Shown: positions 8,849-18,312, counted from the stretch's first letter. The stretch: 64,000 bases of DNA from Pseudomonas viridiflava (GCF_900591205.1 NZ_UUPU01000027.1:1-64000); one strand, 5' to 3'. Made by a program: numbers and translations. Notes: generated by a model from the sequence alone, not told the origin.

Positions 8849-9223
8849 TTAGCCGTGGATGCGTTCGAAGATTTTTTCGATCTTCTCTTTCAAGGCCAAT
8901 GCAGTGAATGGCTTGACCACGTAACCGTTAACCCCGGCTTGGGCGGCTTCGATGATCTGTTCACGCTTGGCTTCGGCGGTCACCATCAACACGGGAAGGC
9001 TGCGCAGCTTTTCATCCGCGCGCACGTGGCGCAGCAAGTCGATACCGGTCATGCCCGGCATGTTCCAGTCCGTTACCAGAAAGTCGATGCTCCCGCTGTT
9101 GAGGATCGGAATCGCCGTAATGCCGTCATCCGCCTCGACCGTGTTAGTGAACCCAAGGTCACGCAACAGGTTTTTTATGATCCGCCGCATCGTTGAGAAG
9201 TCATCAACGATGAGGATTTTCAT
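8849..9223 (-). CDS. cheY: CheY, chemotaxis response regulator
   Basis: This 124-residue single receiver domain has acidic residues D7/D8, the phospho-acceptor D52 (VTDWNMPGM), T82 (MVTAEA) and K104 (VVKPF). CheY-P binds FliM/FliN at the motor. The start MKILIVDD at 9223 gives the length usual in Pseudomonas. A GGAGGT lies 13 bases before that ATG and only 5 before an in-frame TTG at 9235, so a 4-residue longer form is possible. Confidence 0.95.
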   Translation of the reverse strand: MKILIVDDFSTMRRIIKNLLRDLGFTNTVEADDGITAIPILNSGSIDFLVTDWNMPGMTGIDLLRHVRADEKLRSLPVLMVTAEAKREQIIEAAQAGVNGYVVKPFTALALKEKIEKIFERIHG

Positions 9224-9258
9224 GTTCTTGTCCAATTCGACCTCCAAGCAGTCTTAAA

Positions 9259-9279
9259 CGCGCCCAGCACCTGGACGCG
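9259..9279 (-). other. Hairpin in the cheY leader
   Basis: On the reverse strand GCGTCCAG, a 3-base loop and CTGGGCGC form a 9-bp stem with one G-U pair, about 35 bases before cheY. It is followed by TTTAAG, too short for a good terminator. It may shape the cheY leader or end the structured element upstream. Confidence 0.5.
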
Positions 9280-9291
9280 CCATTTCAATCA

Positions 9292-9394
9292 ACAGGCATT
9301 ACACAAAAAGGACTGCCGGGGGCACCACGGGTCGAACCCGCGAAGGCCAATCACCCTCGCGGTCTCGTCTACAGTGCTCCCCAACACTGCCTGT
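9292..9394 (-). ncRNA. Candidate structured RNA, tRNA-like, between fliA and cheY
   Basis: Read on the reverse strand, an outer stem ACAGGCA/TGCCTGT closes the element. Inside it GGGG-A-GCAC pairs with GTGCCCCC, and within that CCGCGAGG pairs with CCTTCGCGG. The sequence GGGTTCGACCC resembles a tRNA T-arm with a shortened loop. CCTTTTT follows the inner fold. It starts at the fliA stop codon. It could be a tRNA remnant, an attenuator or terminator between fliA and cheY, or a processed small RNA. No known family was recognised. Confidence 0.5.
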
Positions 9395-10134
9395 CAGCGC
9401 GCTCGCCACTCTCCCAAACGCCCCCGCAAGCGGGCGGCGCACTGGCTGTGCAACTGGCTGACCCGCGACTCGCTGACCCCCAGGACCTCACCGATTTCCT
9501 TGAGGTTCAGCTCTTCGTCGTAGTACAGCGCCAACACCAGCCGCTCACGCTCAGGCAAATTGGCAATCGCGTCCGCCAGCGCCCCCTGGAAGCGTTCATC
9601 TTCCAGGTCGCGCGATGGCTCCATATGAGCACTCGCGCCGTCCTCGTGCAGCCCTTCGTGTTCGCCGTCCTGCAACAGGTCGTCGAAACTGAACAGGCGG
9701 CTGCCCAAGGTATCGTTCAAAATCCCGTAGTAATCGTCGAGACTCAATTGGAGTTCGGCCGCAACTTCGTGATCTTTAGCGTCGCGACCGGTTTTTGCTT
9801 CAATTGCACGAATTGCGTCACTGACCATGCGCGTATTGCGATGCACCGAACGCGGCGCCCAGTCACCTTTACGCACCTCATCGAGCATCGCGCCACGGAT
9901 ACGGATACCCGCATACGTCTCGAAACTCGCGCCCTTGCTCGCGTCGTACTTGGTCGACACTTCGAGCAGCCCGATCATGCCCGCCTGGATCAGGTCTTCG
10001 ACCTGGACACTGGCGGGCAGGCGTGCCAGCAAGTGATAGGCAATGCGTTTGACCAACGGCGCATAGCGCTCGATCAACTCGCCCTGGCTGTCACGGGCAG
10101 ACTTCTTGTAAGCGTTGTAGCCGTTCGATGTCAT
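9394..10134 (-). CDS. fliA: FliA, flagellar sigma factor sigma-28
   Basis: This 246-residue sigma factor has region 2 (ERYAPLVKRIAYHLLARLPASVQVEDLIQAG), region 3 and a C-terminal region 4 helix-turn-helix (LKEIGEVLGVSESRVSQLHSQ). It transcribes late flagellar genes such as fliC after FlgM release. The start at 10134 overlaps the fleN stop as ATGA; the longer open frame upstream runs inside fleN and is not coding. The chemotaxis genes follow on the same strand. Confidence 0.96.
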   Translation of the reverse strand: MTSNGYNAYKKSARDSQGELIERYAPLVKRIAYHLLARLPASVQVEDLIQAGMIGLLEVSTKYDASKGASFETYAGIRIRGAMLDEVRKGDWAPRSVHRNTRMVSDAIRAIEAKTGRDAKDHEVAAELQLSLDDYYGILNDTLGSRLFSFDDLLQDGEHEGLHEDGASAHMEPSRDLEDERFQGALADAIANLPERERLVLALYYDEELNLKEIGEVLGVSESRVSQLHSQCAARLRGRLGEWRAR

Positions 10135-10964
10135 AGCACCGGTCCTGCGCTCGTCTGATGCACCAATCGCTCGACGAAAAACTCCAGATGCCCCCGAGGG
10201 TTGGCGGGCAACGGCCAGGTATCGACCTTCTGGGCAATAGCCTTGAACGCCAATGCGCATTTGGAACGAGGGAACGCTTCGTAGACTGCACGCTGCTTTT
10301 GCACAGCCTTGCGCACACACTCGTCGTAGGGAACTGCGCCGACATATTGTAAGGCGACATCGAGGAAGCGATCCGTGACCTTGGTCAACTTGGCGAACAG
10401 GTTGCGCCCCTCTTGCGGGCTTTGGGCCATGTTGGCCAGCACCCGGAAGCGGTTCATGCCGTAGTCACGGTTAAGCAGTTTGATCAGGGCGTAGGCGTCG
10501 GTGATCGAGGTGGGTTCATCGCAGACCACCAGCAGCACTTCCTGCGCGGCGCGCACGAAGCTGACCACGGACTCGCCGATCCCGGCGGCGGTGTCGATCA
10601 CCAGCACGTCGAGGTTGTCGCCGATATCACTGAAAGCCTGGATCAGGCCGGCATGCTGCGCCGGGCTCAGGTGCACCATGCTCTGGGTGCCGGAGGCAGC
10701 CGGCACGATGCGAATGCCACCGGGACCCTGCAGCAGCACATCGCGCAGCTCACAGCGGCCCTCGATCACATCGGCAAGCGTGTGTTTGGGCGTCAGCCCC
10801 AGCAGAACGTCGACGTTCGCCAGCCCCAGGTCAGCATCCAGCAGCATGACGCGACGGCCAAGCTCTGCCAGGGCCAGGGACAAATTCACTGACACGTTAG
10901 TTTTCCCGACGCCACCTTTGCCGCCGGTCACCGCGATCACCTGTACGGGATGCATGCTGCCCAT
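10131..10964 (-). CDS. fleN: FleN (FlhG), flagellar number regulator
   Basis: This 277-residue MinD/ParA-type ATPase has a deviant Walker A motif (GGKGGVGKTN, residues 14-23) and LLDADLGLANVDVLLGL. In Pseudomonas FleN restrains FleQ activity and limits flagella to one polar filament, working against FlhF. It sits between flhF and fliA and ends in a 4-bp overlap with fliA. Several start codons lie close together (MGSMHPVQ); the first is used. Confidence 0.95.
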   Translation of the reverse strand: MGSMHPVQVIAVTGGKGGVGKTNVSVNLSLALAELGRRVMLLDADLGLANVDVLLGLTPKHTLADVIEGRCELRDVLLQGPGGIRIVPAASGTQSMVHLSPAQHAGLIQAFSDIGDNLDVLVIDTAAGIGESVVSFVRAAQEVLLVVCDEPTSITDAYALIKLLNRDYGMNRFRVLANMAQSPQEGRNLFAKLTKVTDRFLDVALQYVGAVPYDECVRKAVQKQRAVYEAFPRSKCALAFKAIAQKVDTWPLPANPRGHLEFFVERLVHQTSAGPVL

Positions 10965-11069
10965 TTTATTTCTTTACCTTGTCTTGCTTAGACGCAGGCT
11001 ACATGGCTTGGCCGCGTGAATCGCTTGCAGACCATCGATGTAGGTACATTTCACGGTGTTCACCCTGAC

Positions 11070-12386
11070 TCACCCCACCCGTTTTGCCGGGTTGTGGTAA
11101 AGGTCGGCGAACATATCGGCCATCGCTTCCTCGCTAGGCTCTTCTTGCATTTGCACGCTGACTGCACGGCTGACCAACTGATGACGGCGCGGCAGATGCA
11201 GATCATCCGGGATCCGCGGCCCGTCGGTCAGGTAGGCGACCGGCAATTCATGACTGATGGCCAGGCTCAGCACCTCGCCCAGGCTCGCCGTTTCGTCGAG
11301 CTTGGTGAGGATGCAACCGGCCAGGCCGCAGCGCTTGTAACTGTGGTACGCAGCGGTAAGAACCTGTTTCTGGCTGGTGGTTGCAAGCACCAGGTAATTT
11401 TTCGATTTAATCCCGCGCCCGGCGAGGCTTTCCAGCTGCATGCGCAATGCCGGATCGCTGGCTTGCAGGCCGGCGGTATCAATCAATACCACGCGCTTGC
11501 GCAGCAGTGGGTCCAGCGCGTTGGCCAGGGACTGGCCCGGGTCGACGTGGGTCACCGTCACATTAAGAATACGGCCCAGAGTCTTGAGCTGCTCCTGGGC
11601 GCCGATACGGTAGCTGTCCATGCTCACCAGCGCGATATTCTGCGCGCCGTACTTGAGCACGTAGCGGGCCGCCAGCTTGGCCAGGGTGGTGGTCTTGCCC
11701 ATGCCGGCAGGGCCGACCATGGCGATCACACCGCCCTCTTCCAGAGGTTCGATTTCCGGAGTAACGATCATCCGCGCCAGGTGCGCCAACAACATGCGCC
11801 AAGCCTGGCGAGGCTCTTCGATTTCGGTGGTCAGCGCCAGCAGATCGCGGGACAACGGGCCGGACAGGCCAATGCGTTGCAGGCGACGCCACAGGTTGGC
11901 CTGTTGCGGCTTGCTGCCTTGCAACTGGGTCCACGCCAACGAGCCCAGCTGCACTTCGAGCAGCTCACGCAGGCCATTGAGTTCAAAGCGCATCGAGTCG
12001 AACACGCGCTGGTCGACGGCGGCGGCCGGGGCTGGCGCGGCAGGACGTGGCGGCTCTTTGAAGGTCGGCTCAACCAGCGGCTCGGCAGCGGTCAGCGGCA
12101 GGCCGGCAAACAACTGGCGATTGGTGGTGGCGTCGCTGTCGCCACGCATGCTCAGTTCGGCCTGGGCCGAGACAATGCGCGAGGCGGTCTTGCGCAACTC
12201 GTCTTCGAGTTCCATGTTCGGTACGCGCGGCGCCAGCGCCGAGGGGGTGTAATCCAGGGCGGCCGTCAGCTCGACACCGCCGGCAATACGACGGTTACCG
12301 ATAATCGCGGCGTCGGCGCCCAGCTCATCACGTACCAGTTTCATGGCCTGACGCATATCGGCGGCGAAAAAACGCTTAACTTGCAT
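11070..12386 (-). CDS. flhF: FlhF, SRP-type GTPase for polar flagellum placement
   Basis: The 438-residue protein has an N-terminal basic B domain starting MQVKRFFAADMRQAM, a Pro/Ala-rich middle (about 105-125) and a C-terminal SRP-GTPase with G1 motif GPAGMGKTTT (225-234), VLIDTAG and TKLDE. It marks the pole at which the flagellum is built and its partner FipA is encoded in the same block. It lies 12 bp after flhA. Confidence 0.96.
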   Translation of the reverse strand: MQVKRFFAADMRQAMKLVRDELGADAAIIGNRRIAGGVELTAALDYTPSALAPRVPNMELEDELRKTASRIVSAQAELSMRGDSDATTNRQLFAGLPLTAAEPLVEPTFKEPPRPAAPAPAAAVDQRVFDSMRFELNGLRELLEVQLGSLAWTQLQGSKPQQANLWRRLQRIGLSGPLSRDLLALTTEIEEPRQAWRMLLAHLARMIVTPEIEPLEEGGVIAMVGPAGMGKTTTLAKLAARYVLKYGAQNIALVSMDSYRIGAQEQLKTLGRILNVTVTHVDPGQSLANALDPLLRKRVVLIDTAGLQASDPALRMQLESLAGRGIKSKNYLVLATTSQKQVLTAAYHSYKRCGLAGCILTKLDETASLGEVLSLAISHELPVAYLTDGPRIPDDLHLPRRHQLVSRAVSVQMQEEPSEEAMADMFADLYHNPAKRVG

Positions 12387-12398
12387 AACCCACTACCC

Positions 12399-14528
12399 TC
12401 AGCCGTTGGGCCCTACTGTCGCGACGATAGTCACTTGCTTGTTGTCAGGAATTTCCTGATAAGCCAAAACGTGCAAATTCGGTACTGCCAGACGCCCAAA
12501 CCGCGACAACATCGCTCGGACCGGGCCTGCCACCAGCAGAATCACCGGCTGGCCCTGCATTTCCTGGCGCTGTGCGGCGTCAATCAACGAACGCTGCAGT
12601 TTCTCAGCCATGCTTGGCTCCAGCAGAACGCCCTCTTCCTGGCCTTGCCCTGCCTTCTGAATACTATTGAGCAATATTTGTTCCAACCTTGGTTCCAAGG
12701 TGATCACAGGCAGCTCGGAGTCAAGCCCTACAATGCTTTGGACGATTGCACGCGACAATCCGACGCGCACCGCCGCTACCAGGGCGGCAGTATCTTGACT
12801 CTTGGCGGCATTGTTGGCGATGGCCTCGGCGATGCTGCGAATATCGCGCACCGGCACTTGCTCGGCCAGCAGCGCCTGCAACACCTTGAGCAGTTGTGAC
12901 AGCGACAGCACGCCCGGCACCAGCTCTTCGGCAAGTTTTGGCGAGGCTTTGCCCAGCAAACCCATCAATTGCTGGACTTCTTCGTGGCCGATCAGCTCGT
13001 GGGAGTGCTTGTACAGAATCTGGTTGAGGTGGGTGGCGACCACAGTGCTCGCGTCCACCACGGTGTAACCCAGCGACTGCGCCTGGCTGCGCTGGCTGAT
13101 TTCGATCCACACCGCGTCCAGGCCAAAAGCCGGATCTTTGGCGGTAATGCCGTTGAGGCTGCCGAACACCTGCCCCGGGTTGATCGCCAGCTCGCGGTCC
13201 GGGTAGATCTCGGCTTCGGCCAGGATCACGCCCATCAGGGTCAGGCGGTAGGCGCTGGGGGCCAGGTCAAGGTTGTCGCGGATATGCACGGTGGGCATCA
13301 AGAAGCCCAGGTCCTGCGACAGTTTCTTGCGCACACCCTTGATCCGTGCAAGCAATTGGCCGCCCTGGTTGCGGTCTACCAGCGGAATCAGGCGGTAGCC
13401 GACTTCCAGGCCGATCATGTCGATCGGGGTCACGTCGTCCCAGCCCAGCTCCTTGGTTTCCTGGGCGCGGGCCGGCGACGGCAGCAGCTCCTGCTGGCGT
13501 GCGATCTCTTGCTGGGCCTGCACCTTGATCACGTTCTGCTTTCTCCAGAACAGGTACGCGCCACCGGCCGCCATGGCCGCCATGCTCAGGAACGACACAT
13601 GGGGCATGCCCGGCACGATCCCCATGACCGCCATGATGCCCGCCGCCACGGCCAACGCCTTGGGCGAGGCAAACATCTGGCGGCTGATCTGCTTGCCCAT
13701 GTCTTCGGAGCCCGAAGCACGGGTCACCATGATCGCTGCAGCTGTAGATAACAACAGTGATGGCAACTGCGCCACTAAACCGTCACCAATGGTCAGCAAG
13801 GCATACACCTTGCCCGCATCACCGAAGGTCATGCCGTGCTGGAACATCCCCACCGCCACGCCGCCGATCAGGTTGATAAACAGAATCAACAGGCCGGCGA
13901 TGGCGTCACCGCGCACGAATTTGCTGGCACCGTCCATGGAGCCGTAGAACTCGGCTTCCTGGGCGACCTCAAGGCGGCGCGATTTGGCTTGGTTCTGGTC
14001 GATCAGGCCGGCGTTGAGGTCGGCGTCGATGGCCATCTGTTTGCCGGGCATGGCGTCGAGGGTAAAGCGTGCGCTCACCTCGGAAATCCGCCCTGCACCC
14101 TTGGTCACTACCACGAAGTTGATGATCATCAAGATTGCGAACACCACGATACCAACCACGTAGTTACCGCCGATCACCACCTCACCAAAAGCCTGGATCA
14201 CCTTACCGGCGGCGGCGTGGCCGTCCTGGCCGTGGAGCATGACCACACGGGTGGACGCCACGTTGAGCGCCAGGCGCAGCAGGGTCGCCACCAGCAGGAT
14301 CGTCGGGAACACCGCGAAATCCAACGGGCGCAGGGCGTAGACGCACACCAGCAGCACGACCACCGACAGCGCAATGTTGAAGGTGAAGAACACGTCCAGC
14401 AGAAACGGCGGCATCGGCAACATCATCATTGCCAGCATCACCAGCAACAACAACGGCACACCCAGATTGCCCCGCGAGAGGTCAGTCAGGGTGCCACGGG
14501 CCGTGCTGAGCATTTGAGAACGTTCCAC
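12399..14528 (-). CDS. flhA: FlhA, flagellar export gate protein
   Basis: The 709-residue FHIPEP-family protein has eight membrane helices in the first half (NLGVPLLLLVMLAMMMLP onward) and a cytoplasmic substrate-docking domain in the second. A GTG start at 14528 is chosen: GAGGA lies seven bases upstream, and the resulting N-terminus and length match the family. Further upstream in the frame the sequence contains the leader and the sigma-54 promoter. It is the first gene of the flhA-flhF-fleN-fliA operon. Confidence 0.94.
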   Translation of the reverse strand: MERSQMLSTARGTLTDLSRGNLGVPLLLLVMLAMMMLPMPPFLLDVFFTFNIALSVVVLLVCVYALRPLDFAVFPTILLVATLLRLALNVASTRVVMLHGQDGHAAAGKVIQAFGEVVIGGNYVVGIVVFAILMIINFVVVTKGAGRISEVSARFTLDAMPGKQMAIDADLNAGLIDQNQAKSRRLEVAQEAEFYGSMDGASKFVRGDAIAGLLILFINLIGGVAVGMFQHGMTFGDAGKVYALLTIGDGLVAQLPSLLLSTAAAIMVTRASGSEDMGKQISRQMFASPKALAVAAGIMAVMGIVPGMPHVSFLSMAAMAAGGAYLFWRKQNVIKVQAQQEIARQQELLPSPARAQETKELGWDDVTPIDMIGLEVGYRLIPLVDRNQGGQLLARIKGVRKKLSQDLGFLMPTVHIRDNLDLAPSAYRLTLMGVILAEAEIYPDRELAINPGQVFGSLNGITAKDPAFGLDAVWIEISQRSQAQSLGYTVVDASTVVATHLNQILYKHSHELIGHEEVQQLMGLLGKASPKLAEELVPGVLSLSQLLKVLQALLAEQVPVRDIRSIAEAIANNAAKSQDTAALVAAVRVGLSRAIVQSIVGLDSELPVITLEPRLEQILLNSIQKAGQGQEEGVLLEPSMAEKLQRSLIDAAQRQEMQGQPVILLVAGPVRAMLSRFGRLAVPNLHVLAYQEIPDNKQVTIVATVGPNG

Positions 14529-14589
14529 CGGTATTCCTCGTTTCCTTGAAGCAAACTTTTGACGCCGGAAGGCGTCCTGGAGGCGGTAT

Positions 14590-14605
14590 TGCAAGAAGCC
14601 TTCCA
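14590..14605 (-). promoter_or_regulatory. Sigma-54 promoter for flhA
   Basis: The reverse strand reads TGGAAGGCTTCTTGCA, with the -24 GG and -12 GC in exact sigma-54 spacing. It lies about 60 bases before the flhA GTG. The -24 half departs from TGGCAC. Confidence 0.65.
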
Positions 14606-14751
14606 ACTTTTGCTTTGAGGTAGGAATCCCCTTATTCAAGTGGTGCGCAAGCCTGACAGGCGGGCGAGATCGTCAAGTGCGAACCGGCTCCCACATTCAG
14701 GTTGCGGGACATACGCGGCTCTCGAGGACGTTTGCGACAGGTAGATCGTTG

Positions 14752-14955
14752 CTACGCGACTCGCACGTTCACCGCCTGAGGCCCTTTTTGCCCCTTCTCG
14801 ATATCGAACTCAACGCTCTGGTTTTCCTGGAGCGTCTTGAACCCGTCACCCTGGATCGCGGAAAAGTGCACAAAAACATCAGCTCCATCCCCGTCCTGAG
14901 TAATAAAACCAAAGCCCTTTTCCGCGTTAAACCACTTCACAGTGCCGGTTGCCAT
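14752..14955 (-). CDS. Cold-shock domain protein (CspA family)
   Basis: This 67-residue protein is a complete cold-shock domain with intact RNA-binding motifs: [12 protein letters not shown] (RNP1) and DVFVHFSAI (RNP2). Such proteins bind single-stranded RNA or DNA and act as RNA chaperones. The start at 14955 has AGGAGA upstream. It lies between flhA and flhB together with a degenerate paralogue 44 bp upstream. The Csp family is certain; the specific paralogue and inducing condition cannot be read from the sequence. Confidence 0.93.
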   Translation of the reverse strand: MATGTVKWFNAEKGFGFITQDGDGADVFVHFSAIQGDGFKTLQENQSVEFDIEKGQKGPQAVNVRVA

Positions 14956-14999
14956 AACCACTCTCCTGACGTCTCGCTCGATAACCCGCTCGGGTATTG

Positions 15000-15200
15000 C
15001 TAGATAATCTTGATGCAATACGCAAAGACGCCCTTGGGCCGGTGGATCATCGCAAATTGCACCCGCAGGCCCAGCTTCAAGCAAATTCCGGCCGAGCTTT
15101 TGAGATCCACTTGGACGAGATCTGGCCCGTTATCCAGTGAAATCAAGCCCTCTCCGGTTTTTTGGCTATACGATTTGATCGTGCCTGTCATCGCTTGCAT
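15000..15200 (-). CDS. Divergent cold-shock-domain-like small protein
   Basis: This 66-residue protein aligns loosely with the cold-shock domain ([20 protein letters not shown]) but the nucleic-acid-binding aromatics are lost: KWFN is KSYS, GFGFI is GEGLI, and the VFVHF motif is replaced by VQVDL. A purine-rich GAGAAGGGG site precedes the ATG. It is on the same strand as the normal Csp gene just downstream, so they may be cotranscribed. The function is unknown; it may bind differently or not at all. Confidence 0.75.
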   Translation of the reverse strand: MQAMTGTIKSYSQKTGEGLISLDNGPDLVQVDLKSSAGICLKLGLRVQFAMIHRPKGVFAYCIKII

Positions 15201-15364
15201 TGCCCCTTCTCCCGCATCTATTGACTACTTGCGTGCAGTGCAGAGCGTCATAGAACCGCAGGAGTGCAGTGCTGGATACTGTCAAAGTTGACAGGTGACT
15301 TGAGTTTCAGATGAATGACATGGTGGCAATTTAGCACTCATTTGACTGATTAGCTGAATAGTAA

Positions 15365-16501
15365 TCAGGAATCCCGACGAAGGTCCGGCGGAATAGGCAG
15401 GTCTTTGAGTGGATCTGGCCGTTTGCCCTTGCCGGCACGGTACTGGCGAATCTGATAGACATACGCCAGCACCTGGGCCACAGCCAGGTACAGCCCGGCG
15501 GGGATTTCCTGGTCGAGTTCGGTGGAGTAGAAGATCGAGCGCGCCAGTTCCGGCGACTCCAGCAGCAGGATGTCGTTGGCCACCGCGATTTCGCGGATCT
15601 TGAGGGCGGTAAAGTCGCTGCCCTTGGCCAGCAGCATCGGCGCACCGCCTTTTTCCGGGTCGTACTTGAGGGCCACGGCGTAGTGGGTCGGGTTGGTGAT
15701 CACCACATCGGCGTCGGGCACCGAGGCCATCATCTTGCGCTGGGACATTTCGCGCTGCAGCTGGCGAATGCGTTGCTTGACCTCGGGGCGACCTTCCTGG
15801 TCCTTGTGCTCGTCGCGCACTTCCTGCTTGGTCATCAGCAGTTTCTTGTGGCTTTCCCATAATTGGATCGGCGCATCCACGGCGGCAATGATGATCAGCC
15901 CGGCGGCCATCCACAACGCGCTCCAGCCCACCACCTGCACGCTGTGGATGATCGCCGACTCCAGGGGCTCGTGAGCGATGCGCAGCAGGTCGTCGATGTC
16001 GGACGACAACACCGTCAAGGCCACGAACAGAATCAGGATGAACTTGGCCAATGCCTTGAGCAGTTCCACTAACGCCTTGGTGGAAAACATGCGCTTGAGC
16101 CCGGCCGCCGGGTTCATGCGGCTGAATTTGGGCGCCATGCTGCCAGCGGCGAACAGCCAGCCGCCCAGGGCGACCGGGCCGATCAGGGCGGCCAGCAGCA
16201 GGGAGATCAGGATCGGCTGCACCGCCAGGATCGCGATTTTTCCCGAATGCAGCAGGTATTGACCCATAGCGTCGGGGTTGAGCAGCACTTCGCGGGGCAA
16301 GCTGAAGTTGTACTTCATCAACTCCAGCAGGTCCAACGCCAAGCCACCGCCGTAGATCAGCAGCCCGCCGGCACCGGCCATCATGGTCGCGACAGTATTC
16401 AGCTCTTTGGAGCGGGCAATCTCGCCCTTTTCCCTGGAGTCCTTTTTGCGCTTCTCCGTGGGGTCTTCTGTTTTGTCCTGACCACTCTCGCTCTCGGCCA
16501 T
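15365..16501 (-). CDS. flhB: FlhB, export gate and substrate-specificity switch
   Basis: The 378-residue protein has a basic N-terminus, four membrane helices (about residues 35-210) and a cytoplasmic domain with the self-cleavage motif NPTH (N270-P271). Cleavage, with FliK, switches export from rod/hook to filament proteins. It is the last gene of fliLMNOPQR-flhB and starts 3 bp after fliR. Length is normal. Confidence 0.96.
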   Translation of the reverse strand: MAESESGQDKTEDPTEKRKKDSREKGEIARSKELNTVATMMAGAGGLLIYGGGLALDLLELMKYNFSLPREVLLNPDAMGQYLLHSGKIAILAVQPILISLLLAALIGPVALGGWLFAAGSMAPKFSRMNPAAGLKRMFSTKALVELLKALAKFILILFVALTVLSSDIDDLLRIAHEPLESAIIHSVQVVGWSALWMAAGLIIIAAVDAPIQLWESHKKLLMTKQEVRDEHKDQEGRPEVKQRIRQLQREMSQRKMMASVPDADVVITNPTHYAVALKYDPEKGGAPMLLAKGSDFTALKIREIAVANDILLLESPELARSIFYSTELDQEIPAGLYLAVAQVLAYVYQIRQYRAGKGKRPDPLKDLPIPPDLRRDS

Positions 16502-16504
16502 GGC

Positions 16505-17290
16505 TCAGCGCGCCCGTGCCAGATCACGTAAGAACTGCAAGGCGTCGGTCGCCAGCGGTTGATACTGATTGAGAATGTCAGCCAGGCCGACCCAGAAAAT
16601 CCCCATGCCCAACACCAGGGTCAATGGGAAACCAATCGAGAAAATGTTCAGTTGCGGCGCCGCACGGGTCATCACGCCAAACGCGATATTGACCACCAGC
16701 AACGCGGTAATCGCCGGCAGCACCAGCAGCAAGGAGGCGCCCAACACCCAACCGAGGCGCCCGACCAGTTCCCACAAGTGGTTAGCCTCCAGGCCCGCGC
16801 CCACCGGCAAGGTGGTGAAGCTTTCGGTCAGCACTTCGAACACCACCAGGTGCCCATTCATCGCCAGGAACAGCAAGGTCACCAGCATGGTCAGGAATTG
16901 CCCGATCACCGCCGCCGACACGCCGTTGGTGGGGTCGACCATAGACGCGAAGCCCATGCCCATCTGGATCGAGATGATTTGCCCGGCGATCACGAACGCC
17001 TGGAAGAACAGTTGCAGGGAGAAGCCCAGCAGCGAGCCGATCAGGATCTGCTCGGCGATCAGCATCAAGGCACTCAGGTCGAGGGCGTTAACCGGTGGCA
17101 TCGGTGGCAAGCCCGGCACAATCACCACGGTGATGGCCACCGCGAAGTACAGGCGCACGCGACGCGGCACGAGGGTTGTGCCGAACACCGGCATGCTCAT
17201 CAGCACCGCCGTGACGCGAAACAACGGCAGGATGAAGGAGGCCACCCAGGTGCTGATCTGGGTGTCGGTCAACGCCAGCAAGGACTGCAT
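16505..17290 (-). CDS. fliR: FliR, flagellar export gate protein
   Basis: This 261-residue polytopic membrane protein of the FliR/SpaR family begins with LALTDTQISTWVASFILPLFRV and contains the conserved FFQAFVIAGQIISIQMGMGFASMVDP segment split across helices. With FliP and FliQ it forms the core export channel. It lies 4 bp after fliQ in the fliL operon. Confidence 0.95.
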   Translation of the reverse strand: MQSLLALTDTQISTWVASFILPLFRVTAVLMSMPVFGTTLVPRRVRLYFAVAITVVIVPGLPPMPPVNALDLSALMLIAEQILIGSLLGFSLQLFFQAFVIAGQIISIQMGMGFASMVDPTNGVSAAVIGQFLTMLVTLLFLAMNGHLVVFEVLTESFTTLPVGAGLEANHLWELVGRLGWVLGASLLLVLPAITALLVVNIAFGVMTRAAPQLNIFSIGFPLTLVLGMGIFWVGLADILNQYQPLATDALQFLRDLARAR

Positions 17291-17294
17291 CGGG

Positions 17295-17564
17295 TCAGCC
17301 GATCAACTGCGGAATACTGCCGTACAACTGCAGGATGTATTCCATGAAGGTCTGCACCAGCCACGGGCCAGCGACGATCAGGGTGATCAGCATCACCAGC
17401 AAGCGCGGCAAAAAGCTCAAGGTCTGTTCGTTGATCTGCGTGGCGGCCTGGAACATCGCCACCAGCAGGCCCACCAACAGGCTCGGCACCACCAGCACGG
17501 CGACCATCATGGTGGTCAGCCAAAGCGCTTCACGAAACAGGTCGACGGCTACTTCTGGAGTCAT
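17295..17564 (-). CDS. fliQ: FliQ, flagellar export gate protein
   Basis: This 89-residue protein has two hydrophobic helices separated by a short loop containing ATQINEQTLSFLPR, the hallmark of FliQ/SpaQ proteins. It is a subunit of the FliPQR export gate. The gene is 4 bp from both neighbours. Confidence 0.96.
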   Translation of the reverse strand: MTPEVAVDLFREALWLTTMMVAVLVVPSLLVGLLVAMFQAATQINEQTLSFLPRLLVMLITLIVAGPWLVQTFMEYILQLYGSIPQLIG

Positions 17565-17568
17565 GGCG

Positions 17569-18312
17569 CTACACTCCGCCGAAACTGCTGGCCAGGGTGC
17601 CGATAATCAGCGCCCAACCGTCCACCAGCACAAACAGCATGATCTTGAACGGCAACGAGATGATCAGCGGCGACAGCATCATCATACCCATGGCCATCAG
17701 CACGCTCGCCACCACCAGGTCGATGATCAGGAACGGGATAAAAATCATGAAACCGATCTGGAACGCGGTTTTCAATTCGGACGTGACAAACGCCGGCACC
17801 AGGATGGTCAGCGGCGCCTGATCCGGGGTGGCGATGTCGGTACGCTTGGACAGGCGCATAAACAGCTCAAGGTCGCTGGAGCGGGTCTGCGACAGCATGA
17901 AATCCTTGATCGGCACCTGGGCCCGGTCGATTGCGACCTGAGCGGTAATGGTTTCCGCCAGGTAAGGCTGCAGGGCTTGCTGGTTCACCTTGTCGAACAC
18001 CGGCGCCATGATGAACATCGTCAGGAACAAGGCCATGCCGGTGAGGATCTGGTTCGACGGCGTCTGTTGCAGGCCCAGGGCCTGACGCAGGATCGAGAAC
18101 ACGATGATGATCCGCGTGAAGCTGGTCATCAGCATCACAAACGCCGGGATAAAGCTCAGCGCGGTCATGATCAGCAGGATCTGCAGACTGACCGAATACT
18201 CCTGGGCCCCCGCCGCGTTGGTGCCCAGCGTAATCGCCGGGATCGACAACGGGTCGGCGCCGAACGCCAACGGCGCGGCCAGCAACAGCATGAGCGTCAA
18301 TAAAACGCGCAT
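17569..18312 (-). CDS. fliP: FliP, flagellar export gate protein
   Basis: This 247-residue FliP has a cleavable N-terminal signal peptide ([18 protein letters not shown]), then the segment [19 protein letters not shown] and helices ending in [18 protein letters not shown]. Five FliP subunits make the main ring of the export gate. It overlaps fliO by one base. Confidence 0.96.
   Translation of the reverse strand: MRVLLTLMLLLAAPLAFGADPLSIPAITLGTNAAGAQEYSVSLQILLIMTALSFIPAFVMLMTSFTRIIIVFSILRQALGLQQTPSNQILTGMALFLTMFIMAPVFDKVNQQALQPYLAETITAQVAIDRAQVPIKDFMLSQTRSSDLELFMRLSKRTDIATPDQAPLTILVPAFVTSELKTAFQIGFMIFIPFLIIDLVVASVLMAMGMMMLSPLIISLPFKIMLFVLVDGWALIIGTLASSFGGV

Noticed and set aside
9315-9380. 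Canonical tRNA gene on the reverse strand
   Set aside because: The T-arm loop has five bases instead of seven, D- and anticodon-arm layout does not fit, and there is no encoded CCA. Kept as a tRNA-like element only.
10135-10320. 62-codon N-terminal extension of FliA
   Set aside because: It lies within fleN; the ATG at 10134 gives the normal FliA N-terminus.
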